Positions 28,935 to 38,764 of a stretch of DNA of 42,915 nucleotides are shown in pieces (the first letter of the stretch is position 1; each line of letters opens with the position of its first letter). The position numbers and the translations under genes were made by a program. The stretch comes from Rhodanobacter sp. GTDB lineage: Bacteria; Pseudomonadota; Gammaproteobacteria; Xanthomonadales; Rhodanobacteraceae. The notes beneath the pieces are model-generated. The model saw only the letters and a program-made list of their open reading frames with translations. It searched no databases and was not told the DNA's origin. The stretch covers positions 1 through 42,915 of the forward strand of contig DAIDKO010000065.1 in assembly GCA_027450005.1 (NCBI GenBank). The letters run 5' to 3'.

Positions 28935-30602
28935 TCAGGCGAGCGCCTTCTCGTGCACCCCGCGCACGGCCCGGCCCGAAGGATCGGCCATCACCGCGAA
29001 CGCCGGGTCCCACGCCAGCGCGGCCGGCGACGAACAGGCAATCGACTTGCCGCCCGGCACCGTGGCGGCACAGGCCTCGCCCGGATAGAACTGCTCGAAG
29101 ATGCGCCGGTAGAAATACGCCTCCTTGGTGGCCGGGGTGTTGAACGGGAAGCGTGCGGCCGCCGCAGCGAACTCGCGGTCGCTGACCATCTGTCCGGCGT
29201 GCGCCTTCAGACCATCGATCCAGCCGTAGCCCACGCCGTCGCTGAACTGCTCCTTCTGGCGCCACAGAATTTCCTTGGGCAAGGCGCCGTCGAAGGCTGC
29301 GCGCAGCACGTGCTTCTCGATTCTGCCGTTCCCCGCCATCTTGTGCGCGGCGTCCATGCCCATCGCCACGTCGATGAATTCAAGGTCGAGGAACGGCACG
29401 CGTGCCTCCACGCCCCAGGCCATCATCGCCTTGTTCGCGCGCAGGCAGTCGTAGCTGTGCAACGCATCGAGCTTGCGCACGGTTTCCTCGTGGAAGGCTT
29501 CCGCCGACGGCGCCTTGTGGAAGTACAGGTAGCCGCCGAAGAGTTCGTCGGAACCTTCGCCGGAGAGCACCATCTTCACGCCCATCGCCTTGATCCGGCG
29601 GGCCAGCAGGTACATCGGCGTAGCGGCACGGATGGTGGTGACGTCGTAGGTCTCCAGGTGGCGGATCACTTCCGGCACGGCGTCCAGTCCTTCCCAGAAG
29701 GTGTAAACGAAGCCGTGGTGCACGGTGCCCAGCGCGTCGGCGGCGACCTGTGCGGCGGCGAGGTCCGGCGAGCCTTCCAGACCGATCGCGAAGGAATGCA
29801 GGCGCGGCCACCATGCCTCGCTCCTGTCGTTGTCCTCGATGCGCTCGCGGGCGAACTTCGCCGCACAGGCGGCGACCAGCGAGGAATCCAGCCCACCGGA
29901 AAGCAGCACCCCGTAGGGCACGTCGGTCATCAGCTGCCGATGCACCGCCTGCTCGAAGGCCTCGCGCAACTCGGCCGGCGGCACCTCGCGGCCGCGGGTG
30001 GTGGCATGCTCGCGCCAGTCCTTGTGGTAGTAGCGGCGCAGCTCGCCGCTGGCGCTGTCGTACACGTGGCCCGGCGGGAACGTCGCCACGTCGGCGCACA
30101 CACCGGTCAGTGCCTTCATCTCGGAGGCAACGCACAGGCGCCCCTGCTCGTCGTGCCCCCAGTACAAGGGGCATACGCCGATGGGGTCGCGTGCGATGAG
30201 ATAACGCTGCGCCGCGCCGTCCCACAGTGCAAAGGCGAAGATGCCGTTGAGCCTGGGCACGAAGTCGGCACCCTGTTCTCGGTACAGCGCGTTGATCACC
30301 TCGCAATCCGAACCCGTGGTGAAGTCGTAGTCGCTGGCGTCACGCAACTCGCGGTGGTTGTAGATTTCGCCGTTTACCGCCAGCGCCAGCGCCCCATCGC
30401 GCGAACGCAACGGCTGCGCGCCCGACGCCGGGTCGACGATGGCCAGCCGCTCGTGCACCAGAATCACGCCGGCATCCACGAACACGCCGCTCCAGTCCGG
30501 GCCTCGATGGCGCTGGCGCTGCGACAGTTCCAGCGCCTGCCGGCGCAAGGCAGCGAGGTCGTCGCCCGGCTGCAGGTCGAACATTCCGAAAATCGAGCAC
30601 AT
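28935..30602 (-). CDS. asnB: Asparagine synthase B (glutamine-hydrolysing)
   Basis: A 554-residue amidotransferase, about the usual AsnB length. The start at 30602 leaves Cys at position 2 (MCSIFGMFD), the nucleophile that hydrolyses glutamine after the Met is removed; an ATG 9 bases upstream would bury it. The N-terminal glutaminase domain runs to about residue 200 (RHRGPDWSG, VNGEIYNHRELR), then the synthetase domain has the ATP PP-loop in LLSGGLDSSLVAAC. It makes asparagine from aspartate, glutamine and ATP. GAGGA precedes the start. Upstream lie two 57-bp repeats and a predicted asparagine attenuator, so expression probably responds to Asn-tRNA charging. Confidence 0.95.
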   Translation of the reverse strand: MCSIFGMFDLQPGDDLAALRRQALELSQRQRHRGPDWSGVFVDAGVILVHERLAIVDPASGAQPLRSRDGALALAVNGEIYNHRELRDASDYDFTTGSDCEVINALYREQGADFVPRLNGIFAFALWDGAAQRYLIARDPIGVCPLYWGHDEQGRLCVASEMKALTGVCADVATFPPGHVYDSASGELRRYYHKDWREHATTRGREVPPAELREAFEQAVHRQLMTDVPYGVLLSGGLDSSLVAACAAKFARERIEDNDRSEAWWPRLHSFAIGLEGSPDLAAAQVAADALGTVHHGFVYTFWEGLDAVPEVIRHLETYDVTTIRAATPMYLLARRIKAMGVKMVLSGEGSDELFGGYLYFHKAPSAEAFHEETVRKLDALHSYDCLRANKAMMAWGVEARVPFLDLEFIDVAMGMDAAHKMAGNGRIEKHVLRAAFDGALPKEILWRQKEQFSDGVGYGWIDGLKAHAGQMVSDREFAAAAARFPFNTPATKEAYFYRRIFEQFYPGEACAATVPGGKSIACSSPAALAWDPAFAVMADPSGRAVRGVHEKALA

Positions 30603-30645
30603 GGTGGGCATTCCTCGTCTGCTGTGGGTGAAGCCTCATTTGAAA

Positions 30646-30752
30646 GTCGGCCACGGATGGCCGACCTTGTTTTGCGTGGATGGAGCCACGCCATGGTTCA
30701 TGCACGGCCACGGATGGCCTGTTTTGCTTTGCGCGGATGGATACGCGCAAAA
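30646..30752. repeat. Two tandem 57-bp imperfect repeats with hairpins
   Basis: Two copies about 57 bp apart (starting near 30646 and 30703) share CGGCCACGGATGGCC followed by TTGxTTTGCGxGGATGGA. Each unit forms two small hairpins: GTCGGCCA/TGGCCGAC at 30646-30665 in unit 1, and TTTGCGCG/CGCGCAAA at 30728-30751 in unit 2. A related element lies at 38674-38720. They fit a REP-like dispersed family. Their place in the asnB leader, between attenuator and start codon, may affect mRNA stability. Confidence 0.6.
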
Positions 30753-30784
30753 CTAAGAAGGCCCGCACTGGGCGGGCCTCCTTC
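30749..30784 (-). terminator. Intrinsic terminator of the asnB attenuator
   Basis: On the minus strand AGGCCCGC (30779-30772) pairs with GCGGGCCT (30766-30759) around a 5-base loop, followed by TTCTTAGTTTT. That is a normal Rho-independent terminator. It lies 25 bases after the leader stop codon and about 150 bases before the asnB start. Confidence 0.8.
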
Positions 30785-30809
30785 GCGTGTCTGGTGGTGT
30801 TGCTCTCAC

Positions 30810-30929
30810 CTACGCGCGGGCCCGCCAACGATGGGCGTTATTGTTCGCGCGATTGTTGTTGACGGCCGCCAGAAAACCCCGCGCGGCAGGCGCGGTGGCA
30901 TTCGCAAAGGTGGCGGTCGCGGAGATCAT
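30810..30929 (-). CDS. Asn-rich leader peptide of asnB (39 codons)
   Basis: A 39-codon frame from ATG 30929 to TAG 30812-30810, directly upstream of asnB and ending 25 bases before an intrinsic terminator. It contains NNNRANNN, that is six Asn codons within eight residues (AAC AAC AAT then AAC AAT AAC), plus one more Asn at residue 10. No ribosome site is seen, but the predicted transcript start falls on or beside the A of the ATG, so translation would be leaderless. The peptide itself probably has no function beyond letting the ribosome sense charged Asn-tRNA. The frame also continues upstream of this ATG, but that part is antisense to the next gene and is not thought to be real. Confidence 0.72.
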   Translation of the reverse strand: MISATATFANATAPAARGFLAAVNNNRANNNAHRWRARA

Positions 30930-30935
30930 GTACCG

Positions 30936-30964
30936 ACTAGAACAGAAGACAGGCCTCTTCGCAA
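30936..30964 (-). promoter_or_regulatory. Promoter of the asnB leader
   Basis: On the minus strand TTGCGA (30964-30959) and TCTAGT (30941-30936) are separated by 17 bases, a sigma-70-like promoter with 4 of 6 matches in each element. The expected start of transcription is about 30930-30928, on the leader ATG. It sits just after the stop of the SpoIIAA-like gene. Confidence 0.6.
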
Positions 30965-31003
30965 GTGCCCGTTCGGCATGAAGGTATTTGGCCGTCCATT
31001 CGC

Positions 31004-31378
31004 TCAATCCTCCATCGGTTCGGCGATCCAGCCGGTCGCCTCCGCAAGCTCGGCCAGCGCGAACAGGCGGAAATCGGCCGGCACCAGGAACTTCGTGGCC
31101 TTGGCCGCGGTGCGCAGCCATGGCACGTCGGTCACCAGCGCCACACGGTCCCAGCCGCTGATGTGGCGCATGCCAAGCATGAAGTCGTCCCACATCGCGC
31201 CGACGTCGAAGCCAGTGAAATCCGGATCCACCACGAACAGCACGCGCAACTTGCGGTTGAGTCCGAATACGGCTTCCACGTCCGGCACCAGCACCTGCTC
31301 GTAATCGGCAGCAGTCACTTGGCCATGTGCGCGGAAGCCCAACGTGCCGGGCGGCAGTCCATCGATCTGTTCGAGCAT
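31004..31378 (-). CDS. SpoIIAA-like (STAS-fold) protein
   Basis: A 124-residue cytosolic protein beginning MLEQIDGLPPGTLGFRAHGQV. It resembles the SpoIIAA-like/UspA-unrelated family with a STAS-type fold: the VTAADYEQVLVPDVE helix, LRVLFVVDPDFTGFDVGAMWDDF and WDRVALVTDVPWLRTAAK are typical. These proteins bind small hydrophobic ligands in crystal structures but have no established role. The ATG at 31378 has CGGAGA before it and fits the family's start; an in-frame ATG further upstream does not. It is 61 bp after recJ and may be in the same transcript. Confidence 0.8.
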   Translation of the reverse strand: MLEQIDGLPPGTLGFRAHGQVTAADYEQVLVPDVEAVFGLNRKLRVLFVVDPDFTGFDVGAMWDDFMLGMRHISGWDRVALVTDVPWLRTAAKATKFLVPADFRLFALAELAEATGWIAEPMED

Positions 31379-31439
31379 GACGATCTCCGTGGCGAACGGG
31401 GAATCAGTGTGGCACGCGTACCGTGAATGCCGTGCAAGC

Positions 31440-33245
31440 TCAGGCCGGCTCGACATGGCGCAGCAACAGGCGCGGCGCTTCACGGCCCTGCCAGTCGTTC
31501 ACGACGAGCTCGTAGACGGCGCGCAAACGCAATGGTGGCCGGGCCGCGCCAACATTGAACATCACCGCATCGTGCATGCTGCCGTCGCGCGGGTCGCGCA
31601 GGCCCAGCCGCCAGTGGCCTTCGCCCATCGGTTTCCAGTGCGCGCATTCGAACACGTTGTCGAACAGCGGCTCCGGGAAGGCCTGGCCCCACGGCCCGGC
31701 GCTGCGCAATTGCAGCGCCAACTCCAGCGACAGGCTACCCGCCGGAAGCTCGCCGTCGGTATGCAGCGCAGCCTGCAGCCGCTCCGGTGCGATCAACTCG
31801 CGCGCGGCAGCGTCGAAGGCGGCGGCAAAACGCGGGAAGTCGACGGCACGCAGGCTCAGGCCCGCCGCCATCGCATGGCCGCCGAAGCGCTCGATCAGGC
31901 CGGGCTGGCGCGCATCGATCATGGCCAGCGCATCACGCAGGTGGAAGCCGGAAATCGAGCGGCCGGAACCGCGCAGGTGAGCATCCCTTGTGTGCGCGTC
32001 CTGCGCACGAAGATCAAGAAGCGGCGATCCATCGCCGCGATCTTCAAGAGAAGCAGGGGCAAACGCGATGACCGGGCGATGCAGGCGCTCCTTCAGTTTG
32101 GAAGCCACCAGCCCCACCACACCCGCGTGCCAGGACGGTTCGTACAGCGCCACGCCCACCGCATCGATATTGCGCAGGCCAGCAGTCATCGCCTCGGCCT
32201 CGGCCACCATCGAGGCCTGCAGGTCGCGGCGTTCACGGTTGATCTGGTCGAGTTGCGCGGCATAGCGACGGGCCTGCGTGACGTCGTCGGTGAGCAGGCA
32301 TTCCACGCCGAGCCGCATGTCGTCCAACCGGCCCGCCGCGTTGAGCCGCGGCCCTACGGCGAAGCCGAGGTCGCTCGCGCACAACGTCGCCACGCTGCGC
32401 TTGCCGCACTCGACCAGCGCGGCGATGCCTGCGCAGGCTTTGCCGCCACGGATGCGCCGCAGGCCCGCCTCCACCAGCACGCGGTTGTTGAAATCCAGCG
32501 GCACCAGGTCGGCCACCGTGCCCAGGGCGACCAGGTCGAGCAAGCTGGAAAGATCGGGCCTGCTCGCTTGAGGCGTGCGGCCGTGGATGTCCGCTTCCTG
32601 GTCTTCGCGATCAGCACGATCGCCCGGATGAAGCTTCGCGCGCAACGCCAGCAGCAGGTAAAACATCACGCCCACGCCGGCCAGCGCCTTGCTCGGAAAG
32701 CCGTCGCCTGCCAGGTTCGGGTTCACCATCGCATCGCAGGCCGGCAGTTGCTCGCCCGGCAGATGGTGATCGGTGACGATCACCCGCATGCCGAGTTCGT
32801 GTGCCCGTGCCACGCCGGCCTGGCTGGCTACGCCGTTGTCGACGGTGACGATCAACTGCGGCCGTGGCTGCAGCGAATCGACCAGCGCGGGCGTGAGGCC
32901 GTAGCCGTGCACGAAACGGTTGGGCACCGCGTAATCCACGCACCTAGCGCCCAGCAGGCGCAGGCCGCGCACGGCCACGGCGGTACCGGTCGCACCATCG
33001 CAGTCGTAGTCGCCGGCGATCAGGATGTGCCAATTCCCGCGGATCGCCTCGACCAGCAACTCGGTGGCGGCGTCCAGGCCGCCCAGCGCCTGCGGCGGCA
33101 GCAAGCGTTGCAGCCGGTGCTCCACGCCATCCGGCTGCAGCACGCCGCGTGCAGCGTAGATGCGTTGCAGGACCGGATGCACGGCGGCATCCCATCCGTG
33201 CGGCTCGCCCTGCGGCTCGCGCCGCCGCAGCTCTAGCGCGCTCAA
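31440..33245 (-). CDS. recJ: Single-stranded-DNA-specific exonuclease RecJ
   Basis: A 601-residue 5'-3' single-strand exonuclease of the DHH family. Motifs: GDYDCDGATGT at residues 78-88, then VTVDNG, the VTDHHLPG motif and MVNPN, then the DHHA1 end (ERFGGHAMAAGLSL). It acts in recombination and mismatch repair. I choose a TTG start at 33245 that overlaps the upstream stop codon (TTGA): the protein then begins MSALELRRREP, matching the LRRRE start of E. coli RecJ. The first ATG in frame (33365) would add 40 residues that lie inside the upstream gene. Its normal length, compared with about 577 in E. coli, supports the shorter form. Confidence 0.93.
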   Translation of the reverse strand: MSALELRRREPQGEPHGWDAAVHPVLQRIYAARGVLQPDGVEHRLQRLLPPQALGGLDAATELLVEAIRGNWHILIAGDYDCDGATGTAVAVRGLRLLGARCVDYAVPNRFVHGYGLTPALVDSLQPRPQLIVTVDNGVASQAGVARAHELGMRVIVTDHHLPGEQLPACDAMVNPNLAGDGFPSKALAGVGVMFYLLLALRAKLHPGDRADREDQEADIHGRTPQASRPDLSSLLDLVALGTVADLVPLDFNNRVLVEAGLRRIRGGKACAGIAALVECGKRSVATLCASDLGFAVGPRLNAAGRLDDMRLGVECLLTDDVTQARRYAAQLDQINRERRDLQASMVAEAEAMTAGLRNIDAVGVALYEPSWHAGVVGLVASKLKERLHRPVIAFAPASLEDRGDGSPLLDLRAQDAHTRDAHLRGSGRSISGFHLRDALAMIDARQPGLIERFGGHAMAAGLSLRAVDFPRFAAAFDAAARELIAPERLQAALHTDGELPAGSLSLELALQLRSAGPWGQAFPEPLFDNVFECAHWKPMGEGHWRLGLRDPRDGSMHDAVMFNVGAARPPLRLRAVYELVVNDWQGREAPRLLLRHVEPA

Positions 33246-34155
33246 CGCGCCGCCCCACGCCAGAAACGCCAACGATGCCGCGGCCGCCACGACCACCGTT
33301 CGCCACTGGCGAACGCGATGTTCACCGGTTGCCTTCGCGCCAGCGTTTGCACGGCCGAACTCCATGCGTCATTGAATTCCTTTGAGGTCAGATTCTGCAG
33401 ATCGACCAGCCAGCCGGCCGCCGCCTTGGCCACCGCCTCCTGCGAGCCAGGCCGGCAAGGAATGCCTGCCCGCGACGCCAGCGCCAGCAGCAGCGTGTCA
33501 TTGCCGACCACGCCCGCCAACCCGCTTTGCAGCGACGTGGGCAACCGCCCCGCCCCCCACAGCCACACACTGTTGACCGGCGGCAAGCCGCGCAATTGCC
33601 GGGCGGCATTCAAGGCATGCTGGTGCAGGAGCACCTGCACTTCATTGAGCAGAACGCGCCACGGCCGGCCTTCGGCGCCTTGCGGCAGGTGCTGGTAAAG
33701 GTCCTCGCCCAGCGCCTGCTCGGGCGCGGCGAAAGCCGGCAGCGCAGTGCCGGAAGCAAGGCGAAGTTGCCAGTGGTCCGGCGCCGCAATTTCCAATTGC
33801 AGGCCAGCCTCGGCGAACGCCGGTTGCAGCACCTCGGCGTAGGCTTGCGCCTCGTCCATGGACAGCTGCATCGAGCCGCAGGCCAGCAAGCGCACGCCAG
33901 TCATGTCCGGCTGCACCCAGGCGGGATCGGCATTGAGCCAGACATCATCACCCGCATCGCCGGCCAAGTGCTCGCGGATTAGCGCAGCGGCCGGCAGGGT
34001 CGTTGCCTCGATGCGGAAGGCTCCGGCGAGGCCTTCGAGCCGGCGGCGCTTGTCGTCGGCCAGCCGATCCGCGCGCGACAGCAGGCGGCGCAGCGGATGC
34101 GCACGCTCGAAACGGTCCAGCGCCGGCAACCACAACTCCGTCGGCTGCACGGCCA

Positions 34156-34156
<1 letters not shown>
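33242..34156 (-). CDS. Conserved protein upstream of recJ (phosphoglycerate-mutase-like, COG4255 type)
   Basis: A 304-residue soluble protein. It resembles the conserved proteins found next to recJ in Xanthomonadales, often annotated as phosphoglycerate-mutase-like; features are LLACGSMQLSMDEAQAYAEVL, WRVLLNEVQVLLHQHALN and PPVNSVWLWGAGRLP. No catalytic residues of a known mutase can be identified, so I assign no reaction. The ATG at 34156 shares its A with the stop of the ABC-F gene (TGATG), and its own stop overlaps the recJ TTG. The three genes are therefore translationally coupled. Confidence 0.7.
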
Positions 34157-36102
<1,946 letters not shown>

Positions 36103-36237
36103 CGGGGCACTTCAGTCAGGGCGATTCGGCCGACAATGATAACGGTTGTGGCGGTCACACCCGGCACGACGGAGCGTGGATAGTGGCGGACAGTTCTGCT
36201 ACAACGGCGCGGCAACGCCACGCGTGGAGAGCGGATC

Positions 36238-36585
36238 ATGATCAAGCATCGTCACAGCCTGCCCTTGCTGGCAGCCATCACCATCGGGTTCGGCAGCCTT
36301 GCCGCCCCACGGACGGCCCACGCCGAGAATCTGCTGATCCATCGCGTACAGCGGGAAGAGGGCATGCACCTGCCCGCACGCGGCCTGAGCATGAGCCAGG
36401 TCGAACAGCGTTACGGCGCGCCGGTGCGCAAGCTGGCTCCGCGTGGCGGCGACACGCGCCTGCATCCCGTGATCAACCGCTGGGAGTATTCGAATTTCAT
36501 CGTGTATTTCCAGGGTAACCGCGTGATCCATTCCGTGCTCAACACCCCGGCCGGCAACAACACCAACCCGTCCGCCGCGAACTGA
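36238..36585 (+). CDS. Small exported protein, BamE/SmpA-like pattern
   Basis: A 115-residue protein with an N-terminal signal peptide (about 1-29, ending AHA before Glu). The mature part has LSMSQVEQRYGAPVRKLAP and INRWEYSNFIVYFQGNRVIHSVL. The combination of G-x-S-x3-V-x3-Y-G-x-P followed by a W-x-Y strand and a VIHS strand resembles SmpA/BamE-type domains, but there is no lipobox, so it should be soluble in the periplasm. GGAG-like sequence (GAGAGCGG) precedes the ATG. Function is unknown. It is followed by a strong terminator, so it is monocistronic. Confidence 0.72.
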   Translation: MIKHRHSLPLLAAITIGFGSLAAPRTAHAENLLIHRVQREEGMHLPARGLSMSQVEQRYGAPVRKLAPRGGDTRLHPVINRWEYSNFIVYFQGNRVIHSVLNTPAGNNTNPSAAN

Positions 36586-36601
36586 TTGCCGGTATCCCGT
36601 C

Positions 36602-36623
36602 GCGGCCCGCGACGGCGGGCCGC
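36602..36623 (+). terminator. Rho-independent terminator
   Basis: A perfect 9-bp GC stem (GCGGCCCGC / GCGGGCCGC) with GACG loop, followed by ATTTCTT. It ends the transcript of the small exported protein and separates it from aguA. Confidence 0.82.
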
Positions 36624-36700
36624 ATTTCTTGAGCGTGTATCGCTAAAATACGCGGCTCCGCGCCGCTCCGGGCGCCATCGTCACGCACGAGAATCCCTCC

Positions 36701-37735
36701 ATGACCGAATCCCGCTGGCGCCTGCCCGCCGAATGGGAGCCGCAAGCCGCGGTGTTGATCGCTTGGCCGCACGCCGGCACCGACTGGGCCGAGCGCCTGG
36801 CCGAGGTGGAAACCACGTATGTCGCCCTGGCCGCGGCGGTCACGCGCTTCCAGGATTTGATCGTGGTGGTGGCCGACGCGGACGTGCACGCGCATGCCGA
36901 GTCGCTGCTGCGCGCGGCGAGCGTCGACCTCGCACGCATCCGCTTCGTGCCACTGCCGTACGACGACACCTGGCTGCGCGATTCCGGCCCGATAACGCTA
37001 ACCGACGACGACGGCCATTTTCAGCTCGCCGACTTTCGTTTCACCGGCTGGGGCGGCAAGTTCGGCGCCGAGCGCGACGACGCGCTGATCGCCGGCTTGG
37101 TAAGCGGCGGGGTGTTCGGCCAGGCCGGCCATCGGCGCATCGACTGGGCGCTGGAGGGCGGCGGCATCGAAAGCGACGGCGCTGGCACCGTGCTCACCAC
37201 GTGGAAATGCCTCAACCAGCGCCACCCGGAGCAAAGCCGCACGGCGATGGACGCGATCCTGCTGGACGGCCTGCACGCCAACCGCATCCTGTGGCTGGAC
37301 TACGGCTATCTGGAAGGCGACGACACCGACGCGCACATCGATACGCTGGTCCGCTTCGCGCCCGGCGGACGCATCGTGTACCAGGCCTGCGACGATGCCG
37401 GCGACAGGCACCACGACGAACTAACGCGCATGGGCGAGGAACTGGCCGCGCTGCGCACCGCCGATGACCGCCCTTACGCCTTGCACCCGCTACCCTGGGC
37501 ACGACCCATCATCGACGAAGGCCGCCGCCTCGCCGCCTCGTATGCGAACTACCTGATCGTCAACGGCGCCGTGCTGGTACCGGCCTATGGCGACGTCGCC
37601 GACGACGCGGCTGCACGGGCCATCGCCGCCGCGCATCCGGACCGCGAAGTGGTGCAGGTGCCGTGCCGCCCCTTGATCTGGCAGAACGGCAGCCTGCACT
37701 GCATCACCATGCAGCTGCCCGCCGGGCTGGTTTGA
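36701..37735 (+). CDS. aguA: Agmatine deiminase
   Basis: A 344-residue guanidino-group-modifying enzyme. Conserved parts: MPAEWEPQ-like LPAEWEPQAAVLIAWPH at the start, DDTWLRDSGPI, DWALEGGGIESDG, the metal-free acid motif with DGLHANRILWLDYGYLEGDDTDAHID, and the catalytic Cys334 in NGSLHCITMQ. It turns agmatine into N-carbamoylputrescine plus ammonia. The next gene encodes the following step, 17 bases later, so the two form an arginine-to-putrescine pathway pair. The start codon is preceded by only a weak ribosome site. Confidence 0.93.
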   Translation: MTESRWRLPAEWEPQAAVLIAWPHAGTDWAERLAEVETTYVALAAAVTRFQDLIVVVADADVHAHAESLLRAASVDLARIRFVPLPYDDTWLRDSGPITLTDDDGHFQLADFRFTGWGGKFGAERDDALIAGLVSGGVFGQAGHRRIDWALEGGGIESDGAGTVLTTWKCLNQRHPEQSRTAMDAILLDGLHANRILWLDYGYLEGDDTDAHIDTLVRFAPGGRIVYQACDDAGDRHHDELTRMGEELAALRTADDRPYALHPLPWARPIIDEGRRLAASYANYLIVNGAVLVPAYGDVADDAAARAIAAAHPDREVVQVPCRPLIWQNGSLHCITMQLPAGLV

Positions 37736-37752
37736 ACAGGAGTACCGCCACG

Positions 37753-38643
37753 ATGACCCGCAAGACACTCAAGGTGGCCCTGCTGCAGGAAACCGACCGC
37801 GGCAGCCGCGATGCCAATCTCGACGCTGTCGAAGCCGGCCTGCGCGAAGCGGCCAAGGCCGGTGTCGAGCTGGTGCTGCTGCAGGAGCTGCACAACGGCC
37901 CGTACTTCTGTCAGCACGAATCGGTGGGACTGTTCGATCTCGCCGAAAGCATCCCTGGCCCCGGCACCGCGCGCATCGGCAAACTAGCCGAGGAGCTGCA
38001 GCTGGTGGTGGTGGCCTCTCTGTTCGAGAAGCGCGCGGCCGGGCTGTACCACAACACCGCGGTGGTGTTCGACCGCTCGGTGGCCATCGCCGGCAAGTAC
38101 CGCAAGATGCACATCCCCGACGATCCGGCATTCTACGAGAAGTTCTATTTCACGCCGGGCGACCTCGGTTTCGAGCCGATCCAGACCTCGGTAGGCAAGC
38201 TGGGCGTGCTGGTGTGTTGGGACCAGTGGTATCCGGAAGCCGCGCGCCTGATGGCGCTGGCCGGCGCGGAACTGCTGCTGTATCCCACGGCCATCGGCTG
38301 GGATCCCAACGACACGCAGGGCGAGAAAGACCGCCAGCGCGAGGCCTGGGTGACCGTGCAGCGCGGCCACGCAGTGGCCAACGGCCTGCCGCTGCTGGCC
38401 TGCAACCGTACCGGCTGCGAAGCCGATCCCAGTGGCGTCGGCGCAGGCATCCAGTTCTGGGGCACCAGCTTCGTGGCCGGACCGCAGGGCGAATTCCTCG
38501 CGCAGGCCGGCACCGACCGACGCGAACTGCTGCTCGCCGAGGTCGACATGCAGCGCAGCGAGCACGTGCGGCGTATCTGGCCGTTCCTGCGCGACCGCCG
38601 CATCGATGCCTACGGCGACCTGCTCAGGCGCTTCAGGGACTGA
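37753..38643 (+). CDS. aguB: N-carbamoylputrescine amidase
   Basis: A 296-residue nitrilase-family enzyme. The Glu-Lys-Cys triad is recognisable: Glu in LVLLQELHNGPYFCQ, Lys in KYRKMHIPDD and Cys155 in LVCWDQWYPEAAR. It hydrolyses N-carbamoylputrescine to putrescine, carbon dioxide and ammonia. The ATG at 37753 has AGGAG before it; the frame opens further upstream inside aguA but without homology. A hairpin terminator follows. Confidence 0.94.
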   Translation: MTRKTLKVALLQETDRGSRDANLDAVEAGLREAAKAGVELVLLQELHNGPYFCQHESVGLFDLAESIPGPGTARIGKLAEELQLVVVASLFEKRAAGLYHNTAVVFDRSVAIAGKYRKMHIPDDPAFYEKFYFTPGDLGFEPIQTSVGKLGVLVCWDQWYPEAARLMALAGAELLLYPTAIGWDPNDTQGEKDRQREAWVTVQRGHAVANGLPLLACNRTGCEADPSGVGAGIQFWGTSFVAGPQGEFLAQAGTDRRELLLAEVDMQRSEHVRRIWPFLRDRRIDAYGDLLRRFRD

Positions 38644-38673
38644 TGCGTTCGCCCCTGATCGCAGGGATCACAC

Positions 38674-38695
38674 GGGCGGCCATTCGTGGCCGCCC
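38674..38695 (+). terminator. Hairpin with TTCG loop after aguB, related to the asnB-leader repeat
   Basis: A perfect 9-bp stem (GGGCGGCCA / TGGCCGCCC) capped by the very stable TTCG loop, followed by TTCTGAACTTGCTT. The CGGCCA-N4-TGGCCG core and the TTGCTT and GCGCG stretch after it resemble the 57-bp repeats at 30646-30752, so it may be a member of the same dispersed family used as a terminator. Confidence 0.65.
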
Positions 38696-38764
38696 TTCTG
38701 AACTTGCTTCGCGCGTGGCGCGTCCCCATGCTTGGACAATCCCCGTGAAGAGCACGACCTGCGC

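Larger units (their letters stand above)
30749..30929 (-). promoter_or_regulatory. Predicted asparagine-responsive transcription attenuator of asnB
   Basis: Three 8-bp pairings are visible and compete. Segment 1 (CGCGCGGG, 30885-30878) pairs with segment 2 (CCCGCGCG, 30820-30813). Segment 2 (overlapping part GGCGGGCC, 30826-30819) pairs with segment 3 (GGCCCGCC, 30778-30771). Segment 3 also forms the terminator with segment 4. The six Asn codons (30860-30837) lie between segments 1 and 2. A ribosome stalled there would mask segment 1, free segment 2 for pairing with 3, and so prevent the terminator; with enough Asn-tRNA the ribosome covers segment 2 and the terminator forms. This is the trp/his logic applied to asparagine. 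It is a prediction from sequence only. Confidence 0.75.

Noticed and set aside
28848..31304. An 818-residue plus-strand frame across asnB and its leader
   Set aside because: Antisense to asnB and continuing through the attenuator and repeats; such a frame across unrelated elements indicates lack of stops, not coding.
36103..36237. Divergent promoter region between the ABC-F gene and the small exported protein
   Set aside because: Promoters must be here, but no pair of -35 and -10 elements with good spacing could be picked out.
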